Origin: Paenibacillus sp. FSL R10-2782
Lineage (GTDB): Bacteria > Bacillota > Bacilli > Paenibacillales > Paenibacillaceae
DNA length: 64,000 bases
Direction of reading: 5' to 3'
Assembly: GCF_038592985.1 (NCBI RefSeq)
Contig: NZ_CP151951.1
Span: forward strand, 48,501-112,500
Shown here: in pieces, positions 1 through 8,160 of the stretch
Layout: each line of letters starts with the position of its first letter
How positions within the stretch are numbered: the first letter of the stretch is position 1
The notes under the pieces: model-generated
The model's input: only the letters and a program-made list of their open reading frames with translations
Database searches by the model: none
What the model was told of the DNA's origin: nothing
Translations under genes and position numbers: made by a program

Positions 1-1
1 C

Positions 2-502
2 AGCATCATCTCGGCGGCGCTGCTGCAAGGGCTGGGCGCAGTTCGCGCCCCAGCCTTGGCGATGCTCGCCGCAGCCGCAGCCAAAGCGCTGCTGAACTGG
101 CTGCTCGTGCCGCAATTGGGCACGGCTGGCGCAGCCATCGCGGGAGCCGCCGCATATCTGCTGGCGGCGGCGATCAACATCGCGCTGCTCGCCCGCCTGG
201 CGGGGCTGCGCTGGAGCTGGTCCGCCAGCGTGCTCAAGCCGGCGGCACTGCTTGTCGCCTTGGCCTGCGCAGCTGCGGCGGCGATGTGGGGCACCAGCGC
301 GGCGCTGGGTGCCTTGGGGTGGGCCGCCGGAGGCCGTGCCACGGCGGCGGCGGAAAGCCTGCTGGGCGTAGCCGCAGGCGCCGTGGTGTTCGTGATCGGC
401 CTCACACGCTTGAGGCTGATCACGGAGGCCGAGCTTGCGGCGGTGCCCAAGCTCGGCCGCCCGCTGGCAGCCGTGCTGCGCAGACTGCGCGTGCTGGCGT
501 AG
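2..502 (+). CDS. yabM: Polysaccharide biosynthesis / flippase family protein, YabM-like (3' end only)
   Basis: This is the C-terminal 166 residues of an integral membrane protein whose start lies left of the window. The visible part is almost all hydrophobic helices rich in Ala, Leu and Gly, ending in a basic Arg/Leu tail. This fits the last membrane segments of the MATE-like MurJ/SpoVB flippase family, which move lipid-linked sugars or peptidoglycan precursors. The assignment rests mainly on position: in Bacillus, yabM sits directly before yabN/mazG, the next gene here. The stretch is strikingly G+C-rich compared with the rest of the window, with long runs of GCG and GCC alanine codons. Family call moderate, exact substrate unknown. 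Confidence 0.6.
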   Translation, partial: SIISAALLQGLGAVRAPALAMLAAAAAKALLNWLLVPQLGTAGAAIAGAAAYLLAAAINIALLARLAGLRWSWSASVLKPAALLVALACAAAAAMWGTSAALGALGWAAGGRATAAAESLLGVAAGAVVFVIGLTRLRLITEAELAAVPKLGRPLAAVLRRLRVLA

Positions 503-671
503 CCTTGTGGCTATGCCGCTTGCGGTTGCGCGGTGGGGACAGTCGCAGCCATTTTATGAGCCTGTATATACTTTGTGGTATAGTAGTGCCAAAGCAAAGG
601 AAGCGGAAGCAGGCAACGCACCGTACATTTACGGAGTGTGTGCCATGTTTCTGCGGAACGGAGGATTGAAC

Positions 672-2171
672 ATGAGCGCAATACTAACAGTCGTAGGACT
701 AGGCTCGGGAGACCCGGATCAGCTTACGATAGGGACATTGAATAGAATGCGGGGCGCTTCGGCGCTGTATCTGCGGACGAAGGAGCACCCGGCAGTTCAA
801 GTGCTGGATGAATTTGAAGTGGCCTTCGAGTCGTTTGACACCGTGTATGAGACCAAGGAATCTTTTCCAGAGGTATACGAGGAAATTACCAGTCAGTTGA
901 TAGCAGCGGCCGTTAAAGCTGTGGATGGAAGTGAAATCGTCTATGCGGTTCCGGGTCACCCGATGGTTGCGGAGGCGGCGGTGCAATTGCTCAAAGAGCG
1001 CTGTCCTGTGCATGATATTCAACTGAACATCCTTGGCGGCGAAAGTTTTCTGGATGAAGCTTTTGTGCGTCTTGGCTTTGACCCGATTGAAGGTTTCCAG
1101 TTGTTGGACGCAGGTACGCTGGATACGAGCTGGCTTCAGCCTCAGTTGCACACGTTGATCGGACAGGTATATGACACGTTTACGGCTTCGGATGTGAAGC
1201 TGTGTTTAATGGAGCGCTATCCTGATGACTATGAGGTCTATGTAGGTCATGCGCTTGGCGTGGAGGGCGAGGAAGTGGTGCATAAAGTGCCACTGTACGA
1301 GCTGGATCGGGTGGAGGGCTACGGAAACCTGTCTCTGGTGTACATACCGCGCAGTGAGGATGATGCGCTGAAACGGCGCTCCTTTGACCGTCTGCATGAG
1401 ATTGTTGATATTTTACGCAGTCCGGAAGGTTGTCCATGGGACCGCGAACAGACGCATCAGTCGATCCGCAAAAATCTGATCGAGGAAACCTATGAAGTCA
1501 TCGAAACGATAGATGAGGACGACCCTGATCACATGAAGGAAGAGCTGGGCGATCTACTGCTGCAAATTTTGCTGCATGCCCAGATGGAAGAAGAAGTTGG
1601 AACCTTCAATGTGTATGATGTGATTCAAGGGCTGAATGACAAGCTGATATTCCGCCATCCGCATGTGTTTGGAGACAATCAGGCGAATGATGCGGAAGAG
1701 GCGCTGCAAAACTGGGAACAGATGAAAGCCGAGGAAAAGCGGATGAAAGGCACAGCGTCAGCACAGCCTTCCGTACTGGATGGGGTTCCGCGCGATTTGC
1801 CTGCTCTCATGAAGTCGTACAAGCTCCAGAAAAAGGCGGCGAAAGTAGGCTTTAACTGGGATGGCATTGAAGGCGTATTCGACAAAATGGACGAAGAATT
1901 GGCAGAGCTGAAGGAAGCGGTCCGCGAGGGACATTCCGTGGAGGCGCAGTTGCTGGAGTTGGGCGACGTGCTATTCGTTGCTGTGAACGCGGCCCGTTTT
2001 ATGGGAGTTGATCCAGAAGAGGCGCTGTCCGCCACAAACCGCAAATTTATCGACCGATTCCAGTACATTGAGAAAAGATTACGTGAGCAGGGACGAAGTC
2101 CCGAGGACAGTAGTGTGGACGAGATGGAGATATACTGGCAGGAAGCGAAAAAAATTCTTGGCGGGTCTTAG
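672..2171 (+). CDS. mazG: Tetrapyrrole methylase / nucleoside triphosphate pyrophosphohydrolase fusion (YabN, MazG)
   Basis: This 499-residue protein joins an N-terminal SAM-dependent tetrapyrrole-methylase-like domain (about residues 1-220, opening with ILTVVGLGSGDP and containing a VYAVPGHPMVAE loop) to a C-terminal MazG NTP pyrophosphatase (about 230-490). The MazG part has the usual two repeats: CPWDREQTHQS with an EETYEVIE and EELGDLLLQ helix pair, then a second helix set with EELAELKEAV and ELGDVLF. MazG enzymes hydrolyse NTPs to NMP and PPi as housecleaning. The role of the methylase part in Bacillus YabN is unclear. The ATG at 672 is chosen because GGAGG lies 7 nt upstream; an in-frame ATG at 644 is possible but has a weaker site. 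Length matches the family (about 490). Confidence 0.93.
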   Translation: MSAILTVVGLGSGDPDQLTIGTLNRMRGASALYLRTKEHPAVQVLDEFEVAFESFDTVYETKESFPEVYEEITSQLIAAAVKAVDGSEIVYAVPGHPMVAEAAVQLLKERCPVHDIQLNILGGESFLDEAFVRLGFDPIEGFQLLDAGTLDTSWLQPQLHTLIGQVYDTFTASDVKLCLMERYPDDYEVYVGHALGVEGEEVVHKVPLYELDRVEGYGNLSLVYIPRSEDDALKRRSFDRLHEIVDILRSPEGCPWDREQTHQSIRKNLIEETYEVIETIDEDDPDHMKEELGDLLLQILLHAQMEEEVGTFNVYDVIQGLNDKLIFRHPHVFGDNQANDAEEALQNWEQMKAEEKRMKGTASAQPSVLDGVPRDLPALMKSYKLQKKAAKVGFNWDGIEGVFDKMDEELAELKEAVREGHSVEAQLLELGDVLFVAVNAARFMGVDPEEALSATNRKFIDRFQYIEKRLREQGRSPEDSSVDEMEIYWQEAKKILGGS

Positions 2172-2473
2172 GCCGTAAAGGGAGCAAATGCCCGTGTGAA
2201 GCGTATCCGTTTGAGGAGACTTGCCAACGGGGAGGCTTTTGTAGTAGGATGTTGGCTTAACTGGGGTCGAATTAAAAAACGACTGCCATTGCAGGATTTT
2301 TAAGGCCAAGCCAGAATAACTTGTAGTAATTCTGAAAATAACTGTAGTCTACGGGCAACCGTACACCAGTTGTGTTCAGAGCGGCTTCAGCCGCAGTTTG
2401 ACCTCACGTCTGTCCCATTTTATGGACATGCCAGCGTGATGATTATTTTTTGAATTTGGGAGGCTTTTAACTT
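2172..2473. other. Intergenic region between mazG and hup
   Basis: About 300 bp without a convincing gene. A short GC stem (GCGGC, TTCA, GCCGC) at 2381-2394 lies just before the -35-like TTGACC at 2398. It lacks a proper U-tract, so it is not called a terminator. No tRNA-like or repeat structure was seen in the remainder. Confidence 0.6.
2398..2426 (+). promoter_or_regulatory. Candidate sigma-A promoter for hup
   Basis: TTGACC (2398-2403), a 17-nt spacer and TATGGA (2421-2426) lie about 45 nt before the hup start. The -35 is good and the spacing ideal, but the -10 matches TATAAT poorly, so the call is tentative. A promoter for the highly expressed HU gene is expected here. Confidence 0.4.
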
Positions 2474-2746
2474 ATGAACAAGACAGATCTGATCAACAAT
2501 ATTTCCAGCAAAAGCGGTTTGAGCAAACGTGACGTTGAAGCTGTATTGAATGGCGTACTTGGTGAAATTACAGATGCACTCGCTAGTGGCGACAAAGTGC
2601 AACTGATCGGGTTTGGTACTTTTGAAACGCGCAAGCGTTCCAGCCGTACAGGCCGCAATCCACAAACCGGCAACACGATTGAAATTCCAGAATCGACCGT
2701 TCCTGCTTTTAAAGCCGGTAATAAGCTTAAAGAAGCCGTCAACTAA
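2474..2746 (+). CDS. hup: HU-family DNA-binding protein
   Basis: A 90-residue nucleoid protein of exact HU length. It starts MNKTDLI, carries the family signature GFGTFETRKRSSRTGRNPQTG on the DNA-contacting arm (about residues 46-66), and ends with the PAFKAGNKLKEAV helix. HU binds DNA as a dimer without strict sequence specificity and bends and compacts it. A ribosome-binding site, GGGAGG, lies at 2459-2464. The stop codon overlaps the next start by one base (TAATG), so HU and rqcP are translationally coupled. In B. subtilis hbs is elsewhere, so this position between mazG and rqcP is a lineage feature. Confidence 0.97.
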   Translation: MNKTDLINNISSKSGLSKRDVEAVLNGVLGEITDALASGDKVQLIGFGTFETRKRSSRTGRNPQTGNTIEIPESTVPAFKAGNKLKEAVN

Positions 2747-3024
2747 TGCGTCTTGATAAATTCTTGAAAGTCTCGCGGCTGATTAAGCGGCGTACGGTAG
2801 CCAAGGACGTCTCCGAACAAGGGAGAGTCGTGGTGAATGGACGCGAAGCCAAGCCGAGCAGTGCGGTCAAAGTGGGCGATGAAATCACCGTCCAGTTTGG
2901 CCAGAAGCTGGTGACTGTGCGAGTGGAACGGCTCGCCGACACTACACGCAAGGACGAGGCTGCAAGTATGTACACTTTAGTGAAGGAAGAGCCCATTGCC
3001 AGAGACAATGGTTTGAACTGGTAA
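2746..3024 (+). CDS. rqcP: RqcP (YabO), S4-domain ribosome quality-control factor
   Basis: A 92-residue protein consisting mainly of an S4 RNA-binding domain: MRLDKFLKVSRLIKRRTVA, then VSEQGRVVVNGREAKPSSAVKVGDEI (about residues 1-60). B. subtilis RqcP/YabO has this architecture; it helps RqcH add alanine tails to stalled nascent chains on 50S subunits. The start overlaps the HU stop by one base, and a strong terminator follows at 3057, so hup-rqcP forms a two-gene unit ahead of the sporulation genes. Assignment is strong from domain, length and neighbours. Confidence 0.92.
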   Translation: MRLDKFLKVSRLIKRRTVAKDVSEQGRVVVNGREAKPSSAVKVGDEITVQFGQKLVTVRVERLADTTRKDEAASMYTLVKEEPIARDNGLNW

Positions 3025-3056
3025 CTGGAATCTAACTTTCTAATATGCTGTACATT

Positions 3057-3095
3057 AAAGCATCCCTTCATATTCTCATGAAGGGGTGCTTTTTC
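3057..3095 (+). terminator. Intrinsic terminator after rqcP
   Basis: A 15-bp stem, AAAGCATCCCTTCAT pairing with ATGAAGGGGTGCTTT (one G-U pair), encloses a 6-nt loop and runs into a T-rich tract (TTTTTCTT). It separates hup-rqcP from yabPQ. Confidence 0.9.
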
Positions 3096-3172
3096 TTATG
3101 CAGTTTCTTTCGTGCAGTTCTAAATCCTGTTGTCCCCTTCATAAGCTAAGAACAGAAGGAGGGGTACATGCC

Positions 3173-3457
3173 ATGATTGAACAAGGGAAGCCCAAGAACC
3201 ATGACCTGCGCATGCAAAGCCGAAAGCAGCTCGACATTTCAGGCGTCAGCAATGTGGAGAGCTTCGATAGTGAAGAGTTTCTGCTTCAGACCGAGCTGGG
3301 TCATCTCACCATTCGCGGACAGCATTTACATATCAAAAACCTCAGTCTGGAAGAGGGGCTGCTGTCTATTGAAGGTCTGATTACTTCCCTCATCTACCTG
3401 GAGCCCGGGGCCCCGGCCAAAAACGGAAAAAGCCTATTCGGCAAGCTCTTCAAATGA
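3173..3457 (+). CDS. yabP: Sporulation protein YabP
   Basis: A 94-residue protein of the YabP/YqfC family, needed for spore formation in B. subtilis. The sequence shows a compact beta-rich domain with LDISGVSNVESFDSEEF and TIRGQHLHIKNLSLEEG. The ATG at 3173 is chosen because AGAAGGAGGGG (3154-3164) precedes it; an ATG at 3168 is in another frame. The stop overlaps the yabQ start (ATGA), so the pair is translationally coupled. In B. subtilis yabPQ is transcribed by the mother-cell factor sigma-E. The preceding terminator implies a separate promoter here too; CATAAGCT at 3140-3147 only loosely resembles a sigma-E -10. Confidence 0.9.
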   Translation: MIEQGKPKNHDLRMQSRKQLDISGVSNVESFDSEEFLLQTELGHLTIRGQHLHIKNLSLEEGLLSIEGLITSLIYLEPGAPAKNGKSLFGKLFK

Positions 3458-4032
3458 ATCCTCACACACAATGGCTGACGCTGACGTGGATGCTGCTGTC
3501 GGGCATAGCTATGGGAGTGGTGTTCGACAGCTACCGGGTGCTGTCCATCCGCTTTCATTTTGCCCGTTGGAGCATTCATACGTTGGACGTGCTGTATTGG
3601 GTGGCCTCGGCCCTGTTTATTTTCCGTGTGCTGTACGCGAGTAATCGCGGGGAGCTGCGGTTTTATGTCTTTTTAGGACTACTTTTGGGGGTTTGGCTCT
3701 ATTTTTGGGCCTTTAGTGTTACAACCCAACGTTTTGTGGTAATGTTATTAAAGATAGTCCGCAGACTGACGTTGATCGTGAACAGCATACTGCGCATCCT
3801 GATTGTTCTTCCGGTGTTGGCGCTGTATCGGCTGGTACGCAAGCTGGTCGGATGGACATGGGCACTTATTGTGTTCCTGGGAAGGATGCTGATATATATC
3901 CTGATACCGGTTTGGAAGCCCTTTGTTTGGCTGATCGGTCCGCTTAAAGCGCGTTGGAGGACTCCAGAATTGCTTGTAAAGCTCGGCATCAGACTGAAAA
4001 ACACGGCAAAAAGATGGTTTGGAAGGAGGTAG
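3454..4032 (+). CDS. yabQ: Spore cortex biosynthesis membrane protein YabQ
   Basis: A 192-residue membrane protein. About five hydrophobic segments are visible: residues 5-25, 45-62, 68-90, 105-125 and 128-150. A basic C-terminal tail follows (RWRTPELLVKLGIRLKNTAKRWFGRR region). YabQ localises to the forespore outer membrane and is required for cortex formation in B. subtilis. It overlaps yabP by 4 nt and its C-terminus runs up to the divIC ribosome-binding site, so yabP-yabQ-divIC are probably cotranscribed. Confidence 0.88.
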   Translation: MNPHTQWLTLTWMLLSGIAMGVVFDSYRVLSIRFHFARWSIHTLDVLYWVASALFIFRVLYASNRGELRFYVFLGLLLGVWLYFWAFSVTTQRFVVMLLKIVRRLTLIVNSILRILIVLPVLALYRLVRKLVGWTWALIVFLGRMLIYILIPVWKPFVWLIGPLKARWRTPELLVKLGIRLKNTAKRWFGRR

Positions 4033-4036
4033 TATC

Positions 4037-4366
4037 ATGCGTAATTCGTCTGTAGATCGCCATTCATCTCCTACGTCCAAGTCCAACGCGGGCGGGCGCA
4101 GGCGAATCATGATTTGGTTGCTATCGCTTGCCGCCTTTGGTAGTTGGGCTATTTTTACCTTTTTTTCTCAAGGTATGATTATGGCTGATCGAAGTGAACA
4201 GCTCACCCAGAAGGAAAAACAGAAGCAAGCTGCTACACAAACGGAACAACAGCTCCAAACTGAAGTGAATCGTCTCAAGGATCCCGAGTATATCGGAGAA
4301 ATTGCCAGAAGTAAGTACGGTCTTTACAAACCGGAAGAGACGCCGATCATCGGGGAGCAGAAATAG
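4037..4366 (+). CDS. divIC: Cell-division protein DivIC (FtsB-like septum initiator)
   Basis: A 109-residue bitopic protein: a short basic cytoplasmic N-terminus (residues 1-27, ending GGRRR), one transmembrane helix (about 28-50), then an extracytoplasmic coiled coil rich in Gln, Lys and Glu (55-85). It ends with DPEYIGEIARSKYGLYKPEE, the FtsB/DivIC signature. It works with FtsL and DivIB at the division septum. The ATG at 4037 follows AAGGAGGT by 6 nt; an upstream in-frame ATG at 4019 lies inside yabQ with no site. Length is close to B. subtilis DivIC (125). Confidence 0.92.
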   Translation: MRNSSVDRHSSPTSKSNAGGRRRIMIWLLSLAAFGSWAIFTFFSQGMIMADRSEQLTQKEKQKQAATQTEQQLQTEVNRLKDPEYIGEIARSKYGLYKPEETPIIGEQK

Positions 4367-4390
4367 GCGCATCATCGGGTCATTGCTTAG

Positions 4391-4419
4391 TTGACCTTGG
4401 TTCCGCCATTTTGTATAAT
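4391..4419 (+). promoter_or_regulatory. Strong sigma-A promoter for the S1-domain gene
   Basis: TTGACC (4391-4396), exactly 17 nt, then a perfect TATAAT (4414-4419). Transcription would start near 4426 and give a leader of about 65 nt before the S1-domain gene. This is one of the two best promoter matches in the window. Confidence 0.85.
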
Positions 4420-4489
4420 CAAATCACCACAGCGGGATTTTTTTGCAAAAAAATCGGTTGTATATTTTAAGGGAGGATCATTTTATTCT

Positions 4490-5014
4490 ATGGCAATTGA
4501 AGTGGGCACCAAGTTAGAGGGCAAAGTGACAGGCATCACGCATTTTGGAGCATTTGTGGATTTGTCTGGAGGTGTCACGGGTCTCGTTCACATCTCGGAA
4601 ATCGCCGATAACTACGTTAAGGATGTTAACGATCACCTGAAGATTAATGATGTCGTGACGGTGAAAGTCATTAATGTTGACAAAGACGGCAAAATCGGAC
4701 TTTCCATTAAGCAAACGATTGACAAGCCGGCAAGTGAAGCCCGTCCGCCAAGAGCTCCAAGACCGGAGCGCACAGGAGGACCAGGTGGAGGCGACCGTTT
4801 CGGCGGTGGAGGTTCAGGTCCAAGTCAAGGACGCGGTGGTGGTGGCGGTGGTTTCAACCGCGATCGTGGAGGTCGTTCGTTCAAGCCTGCACCGGGTAAA
4901 CCTTCATTTGAGGATAAAATGTCACGCTTCCTGAAAGATAGTGAGGAACGCATTTCGTCGCTGAAAAAGAACACCGAAGGTAAACGCGGAGGACGCGGCG
5001 CGAAGCGTGTTTAA
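4490..5014 (+). CDS. yabR: S1-domain RNA-binding protein (YabR-like)
   Basis: A 174-residue protein with one S1 domain at residues 1-75 (VGTKLEGKVTGITHFGAFVDLSGG, LVHISEIADNYVKDV, KVINVDKDGKIGLSIKQ), followed by a Pro/Arg/Gly-rich low-complexity region (80-145) with RGGGGGG and GGDRFGGGG runs, and a basic tail. The S1 fold binds single-stranded RNA; RGG-like tails often add nonspecific RNA affinity. B. subtilis YabR is shorter (128) and also follows divIC, though its role is not settled. The ATG at 4490 follows GGGAGG; the frame stays open to 4391, but that overlaps the promoter. Confidence 0.88.
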   Translation: MAIEVGTKLEGKVTGITHFGAFVDLSGGVTGLVHISEIADNYVKDVNDHLKINDVVTVKVINVDKDGKIGLSIKQTIDKPASEARPPRAPRPERTGGPGGGDRFGGGGSGPSQGRGGGGGGFNRDRGGRSFKPAPGKPSFEDKMSRFLKDSEERISSLKKNTEGKRGGRGAKRV

Positions 5015-5046
5015 TTCACTTTGACAACCGTATCAACCATACACGG

Positions 5047-5083
5047 AAAACCGTACAGTCGAAAGACTGCTACGGTTTTTTTG
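5047..5083 (+). terminator. Intrinsic terminator after the S1-domain gene
   Basis: AAACCGTACAGTC, loop GAAA, GACTGCTACGGTTT with a single bulged base, followed by a run of seven T. A clean rho-independent terminator. Confidence 0.9.
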
Positions 5084-5527
5084 CGTTCTGCCGACAATAG
5101 CTGAAATATGTAAAGGCTATGGGAGCGAGGGAGATCCGTCCGGCCGTAATCTTCCATGCATTTTATGATATTCAAGAATTGTTGAGCAAAAAGCAGAGCC
5201 ATCAAGCTGAAAAGTGGACGTTTTTTTTGTCGTGTGGACATAATCGTCCGACAAACTCCAACGGTTTTCCGTCTATCTTCTGGGCTAATCGCTAGTCTAA
5301 GCGAAGGTGTGGGCGACAGGAAGAGGTCTTGTAAGGAGATGGCGCTCTTAATTACCATACGCTTCCAAGCGGACGTAGCTTGGCATTGGAGCCGATGCTC
5401 TGTGCTTTCGCGGAGAACGTTTTTTTGTCGGAAATTTCTTGGAATAAGACGTGAGTTTCTGACAAACTTTCTCAATCGTTCCGGTTTAAGATGGGAACAT
5501 CAAATTGATGAATGGGGTGCCTGACGC
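5084..5527 (+). promoter_or_regulatory. spoIIE upstream region with several Spo0A-box-like sites
   Basis: About 440 bp without a convincing gene. Four near matches to the Spo0A box (TGTCGAA) are visible: TTTGTCG at 5226-5232 facing CGACAAA at 5249-5255 (an inverted pair around TGTGGACATAATCGTC), TTTTGTCGGAAA at 5423-5434, and TTTCTGACAAAC at 5455-5466 (reverse: GTTTGTCAGAAA). Each differs from the consensus core by one or two bases. In B. subtilis spoIIE is transcribed by sigma-A RNA polymerase activated by Spo0A-P, so boxes are expected. No -35/-10 pair is assigned. The tRNA genes that lie here in B. subtilis are not seen. Confidence 0.4.
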
Positions 5528-8035
5528 ATGATGGAGAAATGGAACGTGGTACATTTTCCAGGGTTGAAATCCAGAAAGTCCAAATCTAAAGAACGTACGG
5601 AAGGTTGGTCTTCCAGACTCAAGAAGCGGCTGGATTCACATAAAGCAGTGCAGTGGGTAACGGCGCAAAGATGGATGCTGCTATTGTCTGCTATGGGATT
5701 TCTACTGGGACGCGCCACCATTTTGGACGAGCTATCCCCTTTTGCTCTCGCTTATTTTGCAGTCATCATGTTCCTGCGGCGAGATCTGATGCTGCCTGTA
5801 GCTGTATCGGTCGTATTGGGCAGTCTGTTTGCCCCTTATCCATCGTTGTTCATGATTGGCGGCGAGCTGCTTGTATTCTATCTCCTGTATCGTGGGCTAC
5901 GAACCTTTGATCGGCTGGAATTATCTTATGCTCCGCTTATGGTTTTCCTGTCTGTGTTTATGGTCAATTTATTTTACGCGGTGATGGCCCCGTCCTTCAC
6001 ATGGTATGACCTTGTCATCGTGGGAACGGATGCGGTGCTCAGCTTTATGCTGACACTCGTTTTTACGCAGGCCATTCCATTGTTTACGTATCGCAAAAAG
6101 ACAAGCCAACTCAAAAACGAGGAAATTTTGTGTCTGATTATTTTACTGGCCTCTGTGATGACGGGAGCGGTAGGGTGGACGATTCACTCGCTGTCTGTCG
6201 ATCATGTGCTATCTCGCTATTTGGTCTTGGTGTTCGCCTTGGTGGGGGGCGCTTCGCTGGGTGCTTCGGTCGGTGTGATTACCGGTTTAATTTTAAGCTT
6301 GGCCAATATGTCTGCGATTGTGCAGATGAGTTTGCTCGCTTTTGCCGGTTTGCTGGCAGGGATGCTGCGTGAAGGGCGAAAAGGCGCAGTGGCGCTAGGG
6401 ATGTTGCTAGGTTCCTCCATTCTGACGATCTATTTGGACGGGACCGGGGACGTGCTGACATCAACCTGGGAGAGCTGCGCGGCGATTCTATTATTCTTAA
6501 TGACCCCAAAAAGCTTCTTTAAAGCGGTTTCTACCTATGTTCCTGGTACGCAGGACCACGCCAAATCCCAGCATGAGTATGCCAAAAGGGTCCGTGATCT
6601 CACTGCCGAGCGGGTGACGAAATTTTCCCGCGTATTCAGTCAGCTATCCCGTAGCTTTCACCAGATATCTGCGAGTGAGAGTGCGAGATCGGATGGTGAA
6701 ATTGAGCATTTTATGAACGCTGTGGCAGAGGGGACGTGTGCCTCCTGCTTCAAGTGCGAGCAGTGCTGGGACGGCAAGTTTATGCAGACCCATCAGTATA
6801 TGACGGAAATGATGAGCGCGATTGAGGAGAATCCGGATTTGGAGTCAGAGCAGATGCCGCCGCAGTGGAGCAAGGCATGCGCCAAGACGGGCGCGGTGTT
6901 GCAAGTGATGAAGCAGCAATACAGCCTCTACCAGCATAATATGCAGTGGAAACGCCAAGTATACGACAGTCGTCAGCTTGTTGCTGACCAGCTATCCGGC
7001 GTATCACAGATTATGGAGGATTTGGCGCGGGAAATTCAGCGGGAAGGGCAAACCATGCATCGGCAGGAGGAGCAAATACGAGAGGCGCTTGATCGGCTGG
7101 GCTTATCCATACAATCTATTGAGATTATTAATCTGGATGCGGGCCAAGTCGAAATTGAGATTGTCCATGCTTATACAAGGGGATTTGACGAATGTCGGAA
7201 AATCATTGCTCCACTGCTGTCGGACATATTGGACGAGCATATTGCTGTGATGCGCGAAACGGCGGCAGATCGCCGCCAGGGATTGGCTACGGTCATGTTT
7301 GGCTCAGCCAAAACCTATGAAATTGCCACAGGAGTAGCAAGCGCTGCCAAAGGAGGGGATTTTTTCTCAGGGGACAGCTACAGCATGATGGAGCTGGGGA
7401 ACGGGACCTTTGCGGTCTCTTTGAGCGATGGTATGGGCAACGGAGAGCGGGCGCAGCAAGAGAGCAGCGCGGCACTTCAAATTTTGGAGGAATTACTGCA
7501 ATCCGGCATGGATGAGAAGCTGGCGATCAAGTCGGTCAACTCTGTTCTGATGCTGAGATCACCCGAGGAAATGTATGCTACGGTCGATATGGCGCTGATT
7601 GACCAGTATACGGCCCGGACGACATTCATGAAGATCGGGTCAACGCCGAGCTTTATTAAAAGAGGGGAGGAGGTCATTCCCGTATCTGCCAGTAATTTGC
7701 CGATTGGCATTATACAGGATATTGAAATTGATCTGGTGTCGCTTCAATTACAGCCGGGTGATATTTTGATCATGATCACAGATGGTATATACGACTCGCC
7801 GGGATATGCGGTAAACAAGGAAATATGGATGAAGCGCATGATTCAGGAAATTGAAAGCGATGACCCGCAGCAGTTGGCCGACTGTCTATTGGAAAGAGTT
7901 ATTCGTTACCAGCAAAATCAAATCTATGATGACATGACAGTAGTTGTTAGCAAAATAGATCATTTCCGCCCGGAATGGGCCACGCTTCATGTACCGGGTA
8001 TGAGCTGGATGGAGCGCCCGCGTACGGTTAGCTGA
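5528..8035 (+). CDS. spoIIE: Stage II sporulation protein E, PP2C-type phosphatase
   Basis: An 835-residue protein (B. subtilis 827). Region I, about residues 45-325, has roughly ten membrane helices. The middle region (330-600) mediates FtsZ contact and oligomerisation in Bacillus and here includes a cysteine cluster, CASCFKCEQC. The C-terminal PP2C phosphatase (about 605-820) shows GGDFFSGDSYS, LSDGMGNGE, and MITDGIYDSPG, the metal-binding aspartates of the family. SpoIIE sits at the polar septum and dephosphorylates SpoIIAA to release sigma-F in the forespore. The ATG at 5528 is followed by a second ATG at 5531; the ribosome-binding site is weak. Confidence 0.97.
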   Translation: MMEKWNVVHFPGLKSRKSKSKERTEGWSSRLKKRLDSHKAVQWVTAQRWMLLLSAMGFLLGRATILDELSPFALAYFAVIMFLRRDLMLPVAVSVVLGSLFAPYPSLFMIGGELLVFYLLYRGLRTFDRLELSYAPLMVFLSVFMVNLFYAVMAPSFTWYDLVIVGTDAVLSFMLTLVFTQAIPLFTYRKKTSQLKNEEILCLIILLASVMTGAVGWTIHSLSVDHVLSRYLVLVFALVGGASLGASVGVITGLILSLANMSAIVQMSLLAFAGLLAGMLREGRKGAVALGMLLGSSILTIYLDGTGDVLTSTWESCAAILLFLMTPKSFFKAVSTYVPGTQDHAKSQHEYAKRVRDLTAERVTKFSRVFSQLSRSFHQISASESARSDGEIEHFMNAVAEGTCASCFKCEQCWDGKFMQTHQYMTEMMSAIEENPDLESEQMPPQWSKACAKTGAVLQVMKQQYSLYQHNMQWKRQVYDSRQLVADQLSGVSQIMEDLAREIQREGQTMHRQEEQIREALDRLGLSIQSIEIINLDAGQVEIEIVHAYTRGFDECRKIIAPLLSDILDEHIAVMRETAADRRQGLATVMFGSAKTYEIATGVASAAKGGDFFSGDSYSMMELGNGTFAVSLSDGMGNGERAQQESSAALQILEELLQSGMDEKLAIKSVNSVLMLRSPEEMYATVDMALIDQYTARTTFMKIGSTPSFIKRGEEVIPVSASNLPIGIIQDIEIDLVSLQLQPGDILIMITDGIYDSPGYAVNKEIWMKRMIQEIESDDPQQLADCLLERVIRYQQNQIYDDMTVVVSKIDHFRPEWATLHVPGMSWMERPRTVS

Positions 8036-8160
8036 ATAGACATTGCCCGGGAAATTCCACATCCTTTTTAAAAATCCGCGCTCTTCGTTTGAATCGTTCC
8101 AGATTCGGCAAAGATAGAATCTATCAGGATAGATTACGAGGAAGCGGAGGTCAAAAAGCT

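Noticed and set aside
5011..5475. 154-codon ORF on the minus strand between the S1-domain gene and spoIIE
   Set aside because: It runs through the S1-gene terminator, has no recognisable domain, an odd basic composition and no clear ribosome-binding site. It lies where control DNA for spoIIE is expected.
5084..5527. tRNA genes as found between yabR and spoIIE in B. subtilis
   Set aside because: No cloverleaf, no GGTTCGA-type T arm and no CCA-ended acceptor stem could be read on either strand.
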